From positions 1-52,643 of the forward strand of contig CAJTVN010000027.1 of assembly GCA_910579685.1 (NCBI GenBank): DNA of 52,643 bases, in the 5' to 3' direction. The DNA is from an uncultured Lachnospiraceae bacterium (lineage in GTDB: Bacteria; Bacillota; Clostridia; Lachnospirales; Lachnospiraceae). Numbering within the stretch: the first letter of the stretch is position 1; every line of letters starts with the position of its first letter. Below the pieces are notes generated by a model, which did no database searches, was not told the DNA's origin, and saw nothing but the letters and a program-made list of their open reading frames with translations. Both the position numbers and the translations under genes were made by a program. Below are positions 26,554 through 34,974 of this stretch, in pieces.

Positions 26554-26918
26554 ACTATGCTATCCAATGGTTTGCTACCTCTCTTTCTACCATTTTCCTT
26601 ATTCAGTTTTCATTTTTCTCTTTCGTACTTTTCTCATTTTTCCTTTGTACTAATGTACTGTAACGGCTTCTGCTCCTTCCTCTTGTGTGCTTCGTTACTT
26701 TTTCTTATGATCTTGTACGAATCGAGATTCGCTTCTTTAGTACCTGATTCTTTTGTACTTTAAACTGAATTTTTGTTTTTAACTGTTTCATCTGTCTTCA
26801 TTTCTTATCTTGACTTTCTTAATTTCTCTGAAACAGTTATTGTTATGTTGCCAATGGACTATACCTCTCTTTCCTCACTCGACTAGTTTTTTGTTTCATC
26901 TATGTGAATTTGTTTTTG
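26511..26918 (-). ncRNA. Candidate non-coding transcript, A-rich on minus strand
   Basis: The region 26408-27060 holds no convincing protein gene. A near-consensus promoter (26926-26954) would start a minus-strand RNA of about 400 nt that runs to the hairpin at 26511-26553. The RNA is strongly A-rich with few C. Two similar segments, GAAAGAGAGGTA..CCATTGG, lie near its two ends (plus-strand 26563-26590 and 26850-26877). Only very short ORFs are present (11-28 codons, basic, with weak ribosome sites). It does not match tmRNA, RNase P or 6S RNA as I know them. It could also be a long leader of the GH3 gene. Confidence 0.35.
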
Positions 26919-26925
26919 TAACTTT

Positions 26926-26954
26926 AGTATATACAAGCTTTGTTTATTTGTCAA
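26926..26954 (-). promoter_or_regulatory. Near-consensus promoter in the non-coding region
   Basis: On the minus strand TTGACA (26949-26954) is perfect, followed by a 17-bp spacer and TATACT (26926-26931). There is no gene start for over 500 bases downstream, which is why an RNA or a long leader is suspected. Confidence 0.7.
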
Positions 26955-27074
26955 CACATTTTTTAATTTTTTTCTAAATTTTTTCATTTTTCTTTCTTAT
27001 TCGACATTTTATCTGTTTTGCTGTTATTTTTAGACAAATTTTCATACAATTTCCAGAAATATACCAAGTGTTGG

Positions 27075-27110
27075 CTTTAGGCAGCGGCTTGACTCATTGC
27101 TTGCGGCATC
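27075..27110. repeat. Degenerate partial copy of the 7.1-kb palindromic repeat
   Basis: Read on the minus strand, GCAATGAGTCAAG..GCTGC resembles GCAACGAGCCAAG..GCTGC in the element at 7086-7182 (about 20 of 26 bases by eye). The palindromic half is not recognisable here. Confidence 0.35.
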
Positions 27111-27111
27111 A

Positions 27112-27159
27112 AAAGAATCCGGGCAATGGCTTTCGACAAAAGCCGACGCCGTCATGCCC
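27112..27159 (-). terminator. Possible terminator of the esterase gene
   Basis: On the minus strand GGGCA...TGCCC encloses an inner stem GGCTTT/AAAGCC and is followed by GGATTCTTTT. The U-run is short and displaced, so this is a moderate call. Confidence 0.45.
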
Positions 27160-27182
27160 GTTATCCTTATCGTTCCGCTGTC

Positions 27183-28031
27183 TTACCGGTTCAGCTTCTC
27201 ATGGAAGAAGGCGCTGATGCGCTGCCAGGTTTCCTCCTGGAAAAACTGCCTGTCCGCATGATCCGCTCCATCAATGGCAACCAGCTTCACATCGCAGCCA
27301 GCCGCCTCCAGGCTGTCGTGCAGGGCTTCTCCCTGGGCAAAGGGCACGGTGTGATCCTGCGTCCCGTGCAGAATCAGAAACGCAGGCGCATCCCCCTTCA
27401 CATAGGAAACCGGACAGGCTTTCATGGCTTCCTCTTTGTTCAGCATCACGTTCTTTCCCAGCATCAGAGATTCCGGACTGGCCGCCGCATTCAGCGGGTC
27501 ATCATAGGGAAAGGTGGTCACGTCCGCAGGCGGATACCAGGGGCACGCCGCCTGTACCTTGCTGGAGTATTCCAGGTAATCTCCCGCGTCAAAGGCCGGA
27601 TCGCTCGCCAGGGCCGCCATCGCCGTAAGGTGTCCCCCGGCCGACTCGCCCATCACCGCAAAACGCTCCGGATCAATGTGATAACGGCCGCTGTGCGCCC
27701 GCAGATAGCGGATCGCAGACTTCACATCAATCAGCTGCGCAGGGAAAACCGCCTCGTTACTGGTCCGGTATTCCACGCTGGCCACCACGAAACCGTCCCT
27801 GGCAAGCCCTGCCAGATAAGCCAGATGGGCCGACCGATCCATGGTCAGCCACGCCCCTCCGCAAATCCACACGATACACGGGTAAGCCTTCTGTGTATTC
27901 TCCGGATAGATAATATCCATCTTCAGATCTCTCCTGGTATGGCCGAACCAGGCGTCCACCTGCGAAAAGGCAACGCCTGTACAAACGGTCCAGTTTGGCT
28001 GTGTCACTTCAATTCTGACTGTCTCGCGCAT
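27183..28031 (-). CDS. Alpha/beta-hydrolase esterase (BD-FAE/HSL-like)
   Basis: A 282-aa alpha/beta hydrolase. The oxyanion region is WICGGAW, the nucleophile elbow is GESAGGH, and the acid and histidine lie in HGTQDHTVP and GADHADRQF. This arrangement fits carboxylesterases acting on acetylated or feruloylated sugars. There is no signal peptide, so it is intracellular. The ATG at 28031 follows AAAGGAG and lies inside the end of the upstream DUF2130 gene (23-bp overlap), so translation is probably coupled. Confidence 0.85.
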   Translation of the reverse strand: MRETVRIEVTQPNWTVCTGVAFSQVDAWFGHTRRDLKMDIIYPENTQKAYPCIVWICGGAWLTMDRSAHLAYLAGLARDGFVVASVEYRTSNEAVFPAQLIDVKSAIRYLRAHSGRYHIDPERFAVMGESAGGHLTAMAALASDPAFDAGDYLEYSSKVQAACPWYPPADVTTFPYDDPLNAAASPESLMLGKNVMLNKEEAMKACPVSYVKGDAPAFLILHGTQDHTVPFAQGEALHDSLEAAGCDVKLVAIDGADHADRQFFQEETWQRISAFFHEKLNR

Positions 28032-29277
28032 AAATATCTTCTCCTTTCTCCGCACCCGCGCACTTTCGTTCATTGAACATTTCCTTTACCGCAGGCGCAC
28101 CCTTCGTCAGTTTTTTTATGCTCAGATCCTCGGCCTTGTTATTGGCAAGGCGAAGATTATTCTCCGAGGAAAGAAGGTAATCCTTCATCTTCTGCAGGCT
28201 GGATATCGTCTTGTCGATCTCGTCCACGGCCTTCTTAAATTTATCACTGGCAAGCCTGTAGTTGCGCGCGAACCCCTCCTTAAAGGCATTCATATTCTCC
28301 TCAAACTGCAGGATATCAAGCTGCTGGTACCTCACCGCCTCCAGCTCCCTGCGGTATGCGAGGGAACCAAGGGCCGCATTGCGAAGCAGGGTAATGATGG
28401 GAATAAAAAACTGAGGCCGGATCACATACATTTTTTCATATTTATAAGAAACATCCACGATACCATTGTTATAGTATTCATTATCAATCTCAAGCAGGGA
28501 CACCAGAACCGCATACTCGCATTTCTTTTCCCGCCTGTCCTTGTCAAGCTCCCGGAAAAAATCCTCGTTTTTGTGCTTGGTCGCCGTCTCGTCCATCTCA
28601 TTCTTCATCTCAAACATAATGGAGATAAATTCCGTGCCGTCCGCAGCCTCCCGGAAAATAAAGTCTCCCTTGCTCCCTGTCCGGGAATCATTGTCCTTCT
28701 CAAAGTAGGCCGCCGGGAAAGCCGTCATCCGCAGCGAATTAAACTGATTCAGGCAGTGCTGCTCCAGGCTCTCGCCAACCATCTTGGTGGACTGCCTTGC
28801 CTTAAAATCCTTGTAATATCCGATCAGCTCGTCCTTCTGCCGCAGCTGATCCTCATACTGCTTCTGCAAAGACCGCTCTCTCAGCTCGCTCTCGGCCTCC
28901 TTGTTTGCCAGCCTGCTTTTCAGCTCCGCAATCTCCGCCGTCTTGCCCGAAAGCTCCTTTTCCTTCTCCTGTACCGCCTGGGAGACGGCAAGCTTCTTCT
29001 CGGTCTCGTTTCCGGAAAGCCGGGCCCTGAGCTGTTCAATCGCTTTCTCTTTCTCAAACAGCTGTGCGTCCTTTGCAGACAGCGTTCTGTCAAATTCCTG
29101 CTTCTGTTCCATCCTCGCAAGCTTAAGCTCGCTGTCCTTCCTTTCCGTCAGATCCGTTTCCCGCCGCCTGATCTCCTTTTCAAATTCCTTATCCCTGACC
29201 TGCCGGACAATCTGCGCATAGCCGGATTCATCCACCGCAAAGACTTCCCCGCAGTTCGGGCATCTGATCTCCTGCAT
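28009..29277 (-). CDS. DUF2130 nuclease-like coiled-coil protein
   Basis: A 422-aa protein. It opens with a short zinc-knuckle-like CPNCG, then ~130 residues of charged coiled coil, then the DUF2130 domain. That domain has a PD-(D/E)xK-like active site in GSKGDFIFRE and FEMKNE, and the family signature around YAVLVSLLEIDNEYYN. DUF2130 proteins are predicted nucleases of unknown role. The 3' end overlaps the esterase gene start. A 31-residue zinc-ribbon ORF lies just upstream. Confidence 0.85.
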   Translation of the reverse strand: MQEIRCPNCGEVFAVDESGYAQIVRQVRDKEFEKEIRRRETDLTERKDSELKLARMEQKQEFDRTLSAKDAQLFEKEKAIEQLRARLSGNETEKKLAVSQAVQEKEKELSGKTAEIAELKSRLANKEAESELRERSLQKQYEDQLRQKDELIGYYKDFKARQSTKMVGESLEQHCLNQFNSLRMTAFPAAYFEKDNDSRTGSKGDFIFREAADGTEFISIMFEMKNEMDETATKHKNEDFFRELDKDRREKKCEYAVLVSLLEIDNEYYNNGIVDVSYKYEKMYVIRPQFFIPIITLLRNAALGSLAYRRELEAVRYQQLDILQFEENMNAFKEGFARNYRLASDKFKKAVDEIDKTISSLQKMKDYLLSSENNLRLANNKAEDLSIKKLTKGAPAVKEMFNERKCAGAEKGEDIYARDSQN

Positions 29278-29309
29278 AATCGTTCATCCCTTCTTTTTCC
29301 TTTTCTTTC

Positions 29310-29405
29310 TCACCGCACACTGCCCTTAAACGGGCAGGCGTTATCGTTGCCGCATCTGATCTTCTCCAGTTTATGACCGCATTCTGCGCAATACTTAAAA
29401 ATCAT
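29310..29405 (-). CDS. 31-residue zinc-ribbon miniprotein
   Basis: ATG at 29405 is preceded by GAGAGG. The product begins MIFKYCAECGHKLEK and continues with CGNDNACPF, giving a CxxC knuckle followed by two further Cys. It lies 32 bp upstream of the DUF2130 gene, in the same direction. This may be a real small zinc-binding protein; a truncated larger zinc-ribbon protein is the alternative. Confidence 0.55.
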   Translation of the reverse strand: MIFKYCAECGHKLEKIRCGNDNACPFKGSVR

Positions 29406-29444
29406 AGATTTCCTCTCCCTTTGCTGTTCTTTTCATGTTTTAGG

Positions 29445-29522
29445 GATCCCAGAGTCATGCATAGATATGCAAGCATATCATTCACGACCTTTTGACCCTG
29501 GCATCGTTGATATAGTATAACA
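29445..29522. repeat. Intergenic two-tier hairpin repeat
   Basis: An outer stem CCAGAGTC/GACCCTGG (one mismatch or wobble) surrounds an inner stem ATATGC-AA-GCATAT. The right flank GGCATCGTTGATATAGTATAACA resembles the flank of the hairpin at 24546-24606. The rest of the 29415-29690 gap holds promoter-like AT-rich DNA and no gene. Confidence 0.45.
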
Positions 29523-29693
29523 TAAACCAAAGGAAATGTGTAAAGTATTTCACTTATGAAATGCTTCTCTGTCAGAGAGAAACCGCCGCACAGACGCAGT
29601 AACTTTGCCGTTTTCCAAAAACACGGGGCATGATATAATAAAAGGCAAAACATGGCGGATTCATAAGCCAAAAGTCAACAGGAGGAATATCCA

Positions 29694-30464
29694 ATGGTAC
29701 ACGAAATGAAAGACGCAGGCAAGGCTTCCCCTCTGTTTGAAGGCTGGGAGGAAACACTGATCTGGTCCTGCCTGCAGGGCGTAATGGGAAAGATCTATGC
29801 TGACGATCCGGATCATCCCACAGCGGTAATGGCCGTTATCGGAGATTTTACCTTTTTTGCCGGAAAGCCGGACACAGAATTGGCATCCTTTAAGCCGGGC
29901 TGGTGTAAGGGAAATTTCAGGATCCTGGTTCCGCAGGACAGGGCCTGGGAAGACAGGATCCTGGAAATTTACGGGGAAAAGGCAAAAATCACTTCCCGCT
30001 ATGCCATAAAAAAGGAACCGGACATTTTTGACCGGGAGAAACTAAAGCGAATCGTCTCTCTCCTGCCCGAGGGTTACGAGCTCTCCATGATAGACGAATA
30101 TCTCTATCATATGTGCAGATCGCAGTCCTGGAGCGCTGACCTGGTGTCGCAGTTTCCGGACTATGAAACCTACCAAAAGCTGGGAATCGGCGCAGTGGTC
30201 TGTAAGGATCGTGTGGTTGTCTCCGGTGCCTCCTCCTATTCCAGATACCTGGGCGGAATTGAAATCGAGATTGATACCAGGGAAGATTACCGCCGCAAAT
30301 CCCTTGCCAGTGTCTGTGCGGCCAGACTGATTCTGGAATGCCTGAAAAGGAATTTATATCCCAGCTGGGACGCCCAGAACCCGGGTTCTGTGGCACTGGC
30401 CGAAAAGCTCGGCTACCATTACAGCCATACCTATACGGCAATCGAAATTTATGACTTGCAATAG
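29694..30464 (+). CDS. GNAT-family acetyltransferase
   Basis: A 256-aa protein of the longer GNAT type (GNAT_acetyltran-like). The N-terminal ~120 residues form a separate domain. The catalytic half has GAVVCKDRVVVSGASSYSRYLGG, then EIEIDTREDYRRKSLAS, and ends with NPGSVALAEKLGYHYSHTYT. It probably acetylates an amino group of a small molecule or protein with acetyl-CoA. AGGAGG precedes the ATG. It is a single-gene unit. The substrate is unknown. Confidence 0.85.
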   Translation: MVHEMKDAGKASPLFEGWEETLIWSCLQGVMGKIYADDPDHPTAVMAVIGDFTFFAGKPDTELASFKPGWCKGNFRILVPQDRAWEDRILEIYGEKAKITSRYAIKKEPDIFDREKLKRIVSLLPEGYELSMIDEYLYHMCRSQSWSADLVSQFPDYETYQKLGIGAVVCKDRVVVSGASSYSRYLGGIEIEIDTREDYRRKSLASVCAARLILECLKRNLYPSWDAQNPGSVALAEKLGYHYSHTYTAIEIYDLQ

Positions 30465-30525
30465 AAAAGTGTAAATAGTTGCAAAAATCTATTCCAAACA
30501 ATTGTCCTGGCTCTTCAACTCCAGA

Positions 30526-30550
30526 AGAGGCCGCCCGAAAGGCGGCCTCT
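30526..30550. terminator. Strong hairpin between convergent genes
   Basis: AGAGGCCGCC and GGCGGCCTCT form a 10-bp perfect stem with loop CGAAA. It lies between the GNAT gene (+) and glyA (-). No U-run follows in either direction, so terminator function is likely but not certain. Confidence 0.55.
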
Positions 30551-30622
30551 GACCATATGGATGCGAACCTGCGTTGTCTGCTTCTTCCGCTTTGGTTTCC
30601 ATGGATGACATTCTCACTTTTC

Positions 30623-31861
30623 TCACACCAGCGGATACCTGTCCGTCAGCTCCTTCACAATCGCTCTCGCTTCCGCAATCTTCTCCTGACCTCCCTTAAT
30701 CACCAGGGCGATGGCCTCCGCAATCCTGTCCATATCCTGAGTGTTCATTCCGCGGGAGGTCACGGCCGGGGTTCCGAGGCGGATTCCGCTTGTCACAAAG
30801 GGCGACTTGGGATCGTTGGGAATCGTATTCTTATTGGCCGTGATGTGAGCCTCATCCAGCAGCTTCTCCACGGCCTTTCCGGTCAGATCATAGGTGGTGA
30901 GGTCCACCAGCATCAGATGGTTGTCCGTTCCGTTTGAAACGATCTTGATTCCCCGCTCCTTAAGTCCTTTGCACAGAGCCTGGGCATTGTCGATGATCCC
31001 CTGCTGATAGGTCTTAAATTCCTGGGACAGGGCCTCCTTAAAGCACACCGCCTTTGCGGCGATCACGTGCATCAGAGGTCCGCCCTGGGTTCCGGGGAAG
31101 ATCGCTTTGTTGAAATTGTATTTGTCAGCCGCCTCCTGGTTTGCCAGGATCAGACCGCCCCTGGGGCCCCTTAAGGTCTTGTGGGTGGTGGTGGTGACCA
31201 CGTCCGCATAGGGGATGGGGCTTGGATGAAGGCCTGCCGCCACAAGCCCCGCAATATGCGCCATATCCACCATGAGCACGGCTCCCGCCTCGTCCGCTAT
31301 CTCGCGGAACTTTTTGAAATCTATGGTTCTCGCATAGGCGGAAGCTCCCGCAATGATCATCCTCGGCCTGCATTCCAGGGCGGTCTGCCTTAAGCTGTCG
31401 TAATCGATAAATCCCTCGTCATTGACTCCGTAGGGAACGATCTTAAAATATTTTCCGGAAACATTCACCGGGCTTCCGTGCGTCAGATGTCCGCCGTGAT
31501 CCAGATTCATTCCCATAATGGTGTCTCCCGGGTTGCAGATGGCAAACTGCACGGCAAAGTTTGCCTGTGCGCCGGAATGTGGCTGCACATTGGCGTAATC
31601 ACAGCCAAACAGCTCCTTCGCCCTCTCAATCGCCAGATTCTCCACCACGTCCACGCACTGACAGCCGCCGTAATAGCGCTTTCCTGGATATCCTTCCGCA
31701 TATTTGTTGGTGAGCGGGCTTCCCATAGCCGCCATAACAGCCTTACTCACCCAGTTCTCCGAGGCGATCAGCTCAATATGGCTGTTCTGCCTCTCCTGCT
31801 CCTCCACAATCGCCTGGGCGATCTCGGGATCCGCATTTCTTATCTCTTCCAATGGATACAT
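30623..31861 (-). CDS. glyA: Serine hydroxymethyltransferase
   Basis: A 412-aa PLP enzyme interconverting serine and glycine with tetrahydrofolate. The PLP lysine lies in TTTTHKTLRGPRGG. Other landmarks are LIASENWVSKAV, NKYAEGYPGKRYYGG and the VQPHSGAQANFA segment. The start at 31861 is preferred; 21 further codons upstream are non-homologous. It supplies methylene-THF for thymidylate synthesis, though it is not in the thyA/folA unit. Confidence 0.96.
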   Translation of the reverse strand: MYPLEEIRNADPEIAQAIVEEQERQNSHIELIASENWVSKAVMAAMGSPLTNKYAEGYPGKRYYGGCQCVDVVENLAIERAKELFGCDYANVQPHSGAQANFAVQFAICNPGDTIMGMNLDHGGHLTHGSPVNVSGKYFKIVPYGVNDEGFIDYDSLRQTALECRPRMIIAGASAYARTIDFKKFREIADEAGAVLMVDMAHIAGLVAAGLHPSPIPYADVVTTTTHKTLRGPRGGLILANQEAADKYNFNKAIFPGTQGGPLMHVIAAKAVCFKEALSQEFKTYQQGIIDNAQALCKGLKERGIKIVSNGTDNHLMLVDLTTYDLTGKAVEKLLDEAHITANKNTIPNDPKSPFVTSGIRLGTPAVTSRGMNTQDMDRIAEAIALVIKGGQEKIAEARAIVKELTDRYPLV

Positions 31862-31981
31862 ACCTGACCTCTTTTCCTCCTGTGCCTTTGAGACTGTTTT
31901 TCTTTTCCTGAGACAGTATAACACGGAACCTTAAGGAATGGAAACCTTTCTCTTAAGAAATTTTAAATATGGGGAAATCGC

Positions 31982-32010
31982 TTTACTATTTAAAAAAATG
32001 CTGATAGAAT
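31982..32010 (+). promoter_or_regulatory. Promoter of the lipid-kinase/PAP2 unit
   Basis: TTTACT (31982-31987), a 17-bp spacer and TAGAAT (32005-32010) lie about 30 bases before the lipid kinase ATG. Confidence 0.6.
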
Positions 32011-32040
32011 AGGGAAAGCTTTTACTGAGGTGGATTTTTT

Positions 32041-33015
32041 ATGTACTATGTGGTAGTAAACCCGGCCTCCCGTTCGGGACGCGGGGCTAAGATTTGGGCT
32101 TTGCTCGAACCGGTACTGCGCAGGGAGAACATTCCCTACCGGGCTTATCTCTCAGAGGGACCCGGGCATGTGGTCAGAATTGTACAGGATCTGACCGTTC
32201 CTTTACGGGACTCTCCGAAAGGGACTTTCTGCAGGCTTATCGTGCTTGGGGGAGACGGCACTTTGAATGAGGTTCTCCAGGGGATAGCGGATTTTGACCG
32301 GGTGCAGCTTGGCTATATTCCTACCGGATCCAGCAACGACCTTGCAAGAGACCTGTATCTTACCAGGGAACCCGTACAGATTCTCAAGCAGATTCTCTCC
32401 TGCGGGCAGGCTACTAAGATGGATCTCGGATGTGTCCGCTATGAAAGCGTCTCAAAAGAGACCTCGAGAAAACATGGAAAGGATCTGCTTTCCGTGCGCT
32501 ATTTTTCCGTCAGCTCCGGCATCGGTTTTGACGCCGCCGTCTGCGAGGAAGCATTATCCTCCCGGTTTAAGAATATATTAAATAAGCTGGGACTTGGCAA
32601 ATTAACGTACCTTGTTATCGCCTTAAAGCAGCTGATTGCCGCAAGGAAAGTATCCTGTGACCTTTATCTGGACGGAAACGATCCGGTTCACATTGACAAA
32701 TTTCTGTTTGTTGCGGGAATGGTTCATCAGTACGAAGGCGGAGGCTTTAAGTTCTGCCCGGGCGCCGACTTTTGCGACGGGCTTCTGGATATCTGCGCCG
32801 TTGGAGATATCTCAAAGCTGCTGGTGCTCTTTGCCCTGCCCACCGCCTTTACCGGAAGCCACTACCGCTTTAACGGGATTGACCGGTACCGGGCAGGGAA
32901 GCTTCGTCTCGTAACCTCCCTGCCCTTGTGGGTGCACACGGACGGCGAGGTCGCCCAAAAGGCAGACGCCATTACGCTTACCTGTGAAAAAGAAAAGCTG
33001 CAGATGCTGCTTTAA
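32041..33015 (+). CDS. Diacylglycerol/lipid kinase (DagK/YegS family)
   Basis: A 324-aa soluble lipid kinase phosphorylating diacylglycerol or a related lipid. The N-terminus VVVNPASRSGRGAK, the nucleotide-binding GGDGTLNEVLQGI and PTGSSNDLARDL are diagnostic. The C-terminal domain contains VHTDGEVA. GAGGTGG precedes the ATG. The PAP2-type gene 35 bp downstream suggests a shared role in lipid turnover. Confidence 0.9.
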   Translation: MYYVVVNPASRSGRGAKIWALLEPVLRRENIPYRAYLSEGPGHVVRIVQDLTVPLRDSPKGTFCRLIVLGGDGTLNEVLQGIADFDRVQLGYIPTGSSNDLARDLYLTREPVQILKQILSCGQATKMDLGCVRYESVSKETSRKHGKDLLSVRYFSVSSGIGFDAAVCEEALSSRFKNILNKLGLGKLTYLVIALKQLIAARKVSCDLYLDGNDPVHIDKFLFVAGMVHQYEGGGFKFCPGADFCDGLLDICAVGDISKLLVLFALPTAFTGSHYRFNGIDRYRAGKLRLVTSLPLWVHTDGEVAQKADAITLTCEKEKLQMLL

Positions 33016-33050
33016 AAATTGATGCTTTATGTTTTATGAGGAGGAGTATT

Positions 33051-33728
33051 ATGAAAACGTTTTATCAAAGGTATAAGCATGCGATACCGCTTCTGGTTTA
33101 TGCCGTTGTTTACTGCTGCTGGTTCGCCTATCTGGAAAAAACGGTAAAAAGGCCCGAAAACCTGATCCATATGAGGGTGGATGATGCCATTCCCTTCTGC
33201 GAGATTTTCGTCATCCCCTATTTTCTGTGGTTTGCCTATGTTTCCATCGTTGTTCTCTATCTCTTTTTTAAGGACAAACAGGGCTATATCCGAACCTGCA
33301 CCTTCCTGTTCACGGGAATGACGGTATTTCTGCTGGTTTCCACTCTCTGGCCCAACGGACACCATCTGCGCCCCAATATCATGCCAAGAGACAATATTTT
33401 TGCAGCCATGGTCGCCCATCTCTACCGGATGGACACCCCGACCAACCTCTGGCCCAGCATCCACGTATATAATTCCCTGGGCGCCCACTTTGCCGTGCTG
33501 AAAAATCCCGGACTGTGTAAAAACAGGCTCGTCCATATGGGTTCGCTGATCCTGTGCGTCTCTATTATTCTCTCCACGGTATTTATCAAACAGCACTCCG
33601 TGTTCGACGTGCTCACCGCCTTTATCATGGGAGCCGTGATGTATATTCTGGTGTACGGCCTCGACATTGTCACCGCATGGCAGATGCGCCGTCAAAATGC
33701 CAAGAGACGGCGGGTTCATCAGGCGTAA
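33051..33728 (+). CDS. PAP2-family membrane phosphatase
   Basis: A 225-aa protein with about six membrane segments. The phosphatase motifs are visible: RP in HHLRPNIM, WPSIHVYNS in place of PSGH, and KQHSVFDVLTA with the final His and Asp. The SIH variant is common among the PAP2 proteins related to phosphatidylinositol or ceramide phosphotransferases. The ATG at 33051 follows GAGGAGG; one 15 bases upstream overlaps that site. It is paired with the lipid kinase. Confidence 0.82.
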   Translation: MKTFYQRYKHAIPLLVYAVVYCCWFAYLEKTVKRPENLIHMRVDDAIPFCEIFVIPYFLWFAYVSIVVLYLFFKDKQGYIRTCTFLFTGMTVFLLVSTLWPNGHHLRPNIMPRDNIFAAMVAHLYRMDTPTNLWPSIHVYNSLGAHFAVLKNPGLCKNRLVHMGSLILCVSIILSTVFIKQHSVFDVLTAFIMGAVMYILVYGLDIVTAWQMRRQNAKRRRVHQA

Positions 33729-33767
33729 GCGCCATGCCGGATCCTCACTGCACCATAAGAAAAAGCA

Positions 33768-33812
33768 AACCAGCCTGAAACGGCGAAAGCCGTCTTCCAG
33801 GCTGGTTTTTTC
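33768..33812 (+). terminator. Rho-independent terminator after PAP2
   Basis: The stem CCAGCCTG..ACGGC / GCCGT..CAGGCTGG with loop GAAA is followed by TTTTTT. It is a very strong terminator. Confidence 0.95.
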
Positions 33813-33846
33813 GTACTCCGAATTCTGACAATCCCCGCTGATCCCG

Positions 33847-34872
33847 TCAGTTAAAGTTAAAAAGCCTGCGGCAGATCTTATACCCCTCCACGGAGATCAG
33901 CCTTCCTCCCTTTCCGGGCAGGTTCATGCTCTGTCCAAGCAGGCCGAAACGCAGCTTCCGATACAGGATCCAGTCCTTTTTCTTGAGATATCCCCAAAGC
34001 TCTTTTTTCTTCTGGAGATTTTCGTCCGTGCCGGAACGGATGAGCAGGATGGAGGACACGGTGGTGATGATATCCAGGTAGCTCAGCATATACTGCCCCA
34101 GCTTTTTGTTTGGTGCGATCATGCTTTTGTTGTCCACCATATAGTCGATCATGAGCTTGTTTACCAGTATCTGCTGGTCGATCCGCCCGATCATGACCTC
34201 CTCGTTTACGGACTGATCCTCCCGTCCGATAAAATACCGGTAAAAGTTCACGTCCAGATAATACATGTTCTTCACAAAGGGAAGCGGCTCAAACACATAG
34301 AGGTTGTCCACATAAAAGGTTTTTTCGGGAAGTCTGAGCCCGCACTCCCGAAGGAGCTTTGTCCGGAAGATCACCGAATGCATCAGAATATAATGCCCCT
34401 TGTAAAAATGGTGGATATCGCTCCAGGTAAACAGTTCGTTCTGGGGCAGAATATGGCGGTAGCGCATTACCTTATGTCGGTTCTCTCCCACCTTCTCATA
34501 GACGAAGTTGCTGATCAGCAGATCCAGCCTTCTCTCGCCGCCCGTGAGCTCCCGAAGGGTTTCCAGTATCTGCATATAGGCTTCCTGCTTCACCCAGTCG
34601 TCGCTGTCCACCACCTTAAAATAGAGGCCCGATGCATTTTCAATCCCTGCGTTCACCGCCGATCCATGGCCGCCGTTTGCCTTGTGTATCGCCCGGACAA
34701 TCCCGGGGTAACAGCTCGCATAGCGGTCGGCAATCTCCGCCGTCTCATCCACGGAACCGTCGTCCACAATCAAAATCTCCACGTCCTCCCCGCCGGGCAG
34801 AAGGGAATCCACACATTTTTCCATATAAGCCGCCGAGTTATAGCAGGGCACTACAAATGATAATAGCTTCAT
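33847..34872 (-). CDS. Family 2 glycosyltransferase
   Basis: A 341-aa GT-A fold glycosyltransferase. The start is SFVVPCYNSAAYM, followed by ILIVDDGSVDETAEIAD, HKANGGHGSAVNAGI and KVVDSDDWV, the DxD region that binds the metal and nucleotide sugar. No membrane segments are evident. The chosen ATG (34872) begins the conserved fold; the ribosome site before it is weak. It is likely to build a surface glycan. The acceptor is unknown. Confidence 0.88.
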   Translation of the reverse strand: MKLLSFVVPCYNSAAYMEKCVDSLLPGGEDVEILIVDDGSVDETAEIADRYASCYPGIVRAIHKANGGHGSAVNAGIENASGLYFKVVDSDDWVKQEAYMQILETLRELTGGERRLDLLISNFVYEKVGENRHKVMRYRHILPQNELFTWSDIHHFYKGHYILMHSVIFRTKLLRECGLRLPEKTFYVDNLYVFEPLPFVKNMYYLDVNFYRYFIGREDQSVNEEVMIGRIDQQILVNKLMIDYMVDNKSMIAPNKKLGQYMLSYLDIITTVSSILLIRSGTDENLQKKKELWGYLKKKDWILYRKLRFGLLGQSMNLPGKGGRLISVEGYKICRRLFNFN

Positions 34873-34974
34873 AAAAACTTCAAACTCCGTTTCCTTTTCT
34901 TGCTCTCGTTCTATTTCCCTCACAGTATAGCATAGAAATACGGTAAATTATACGGGCAGGAAACTTAAACTTTT

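Noticed and set aside
26557..26763. A 68-codon plus-strand frame, Phe/Leu/Ser-rich, in the non-coding region
   Set aside because: The hydrophobic composition follows from the T-rich strand. There is no ribosome site and the strong promoter here reads the other strand.
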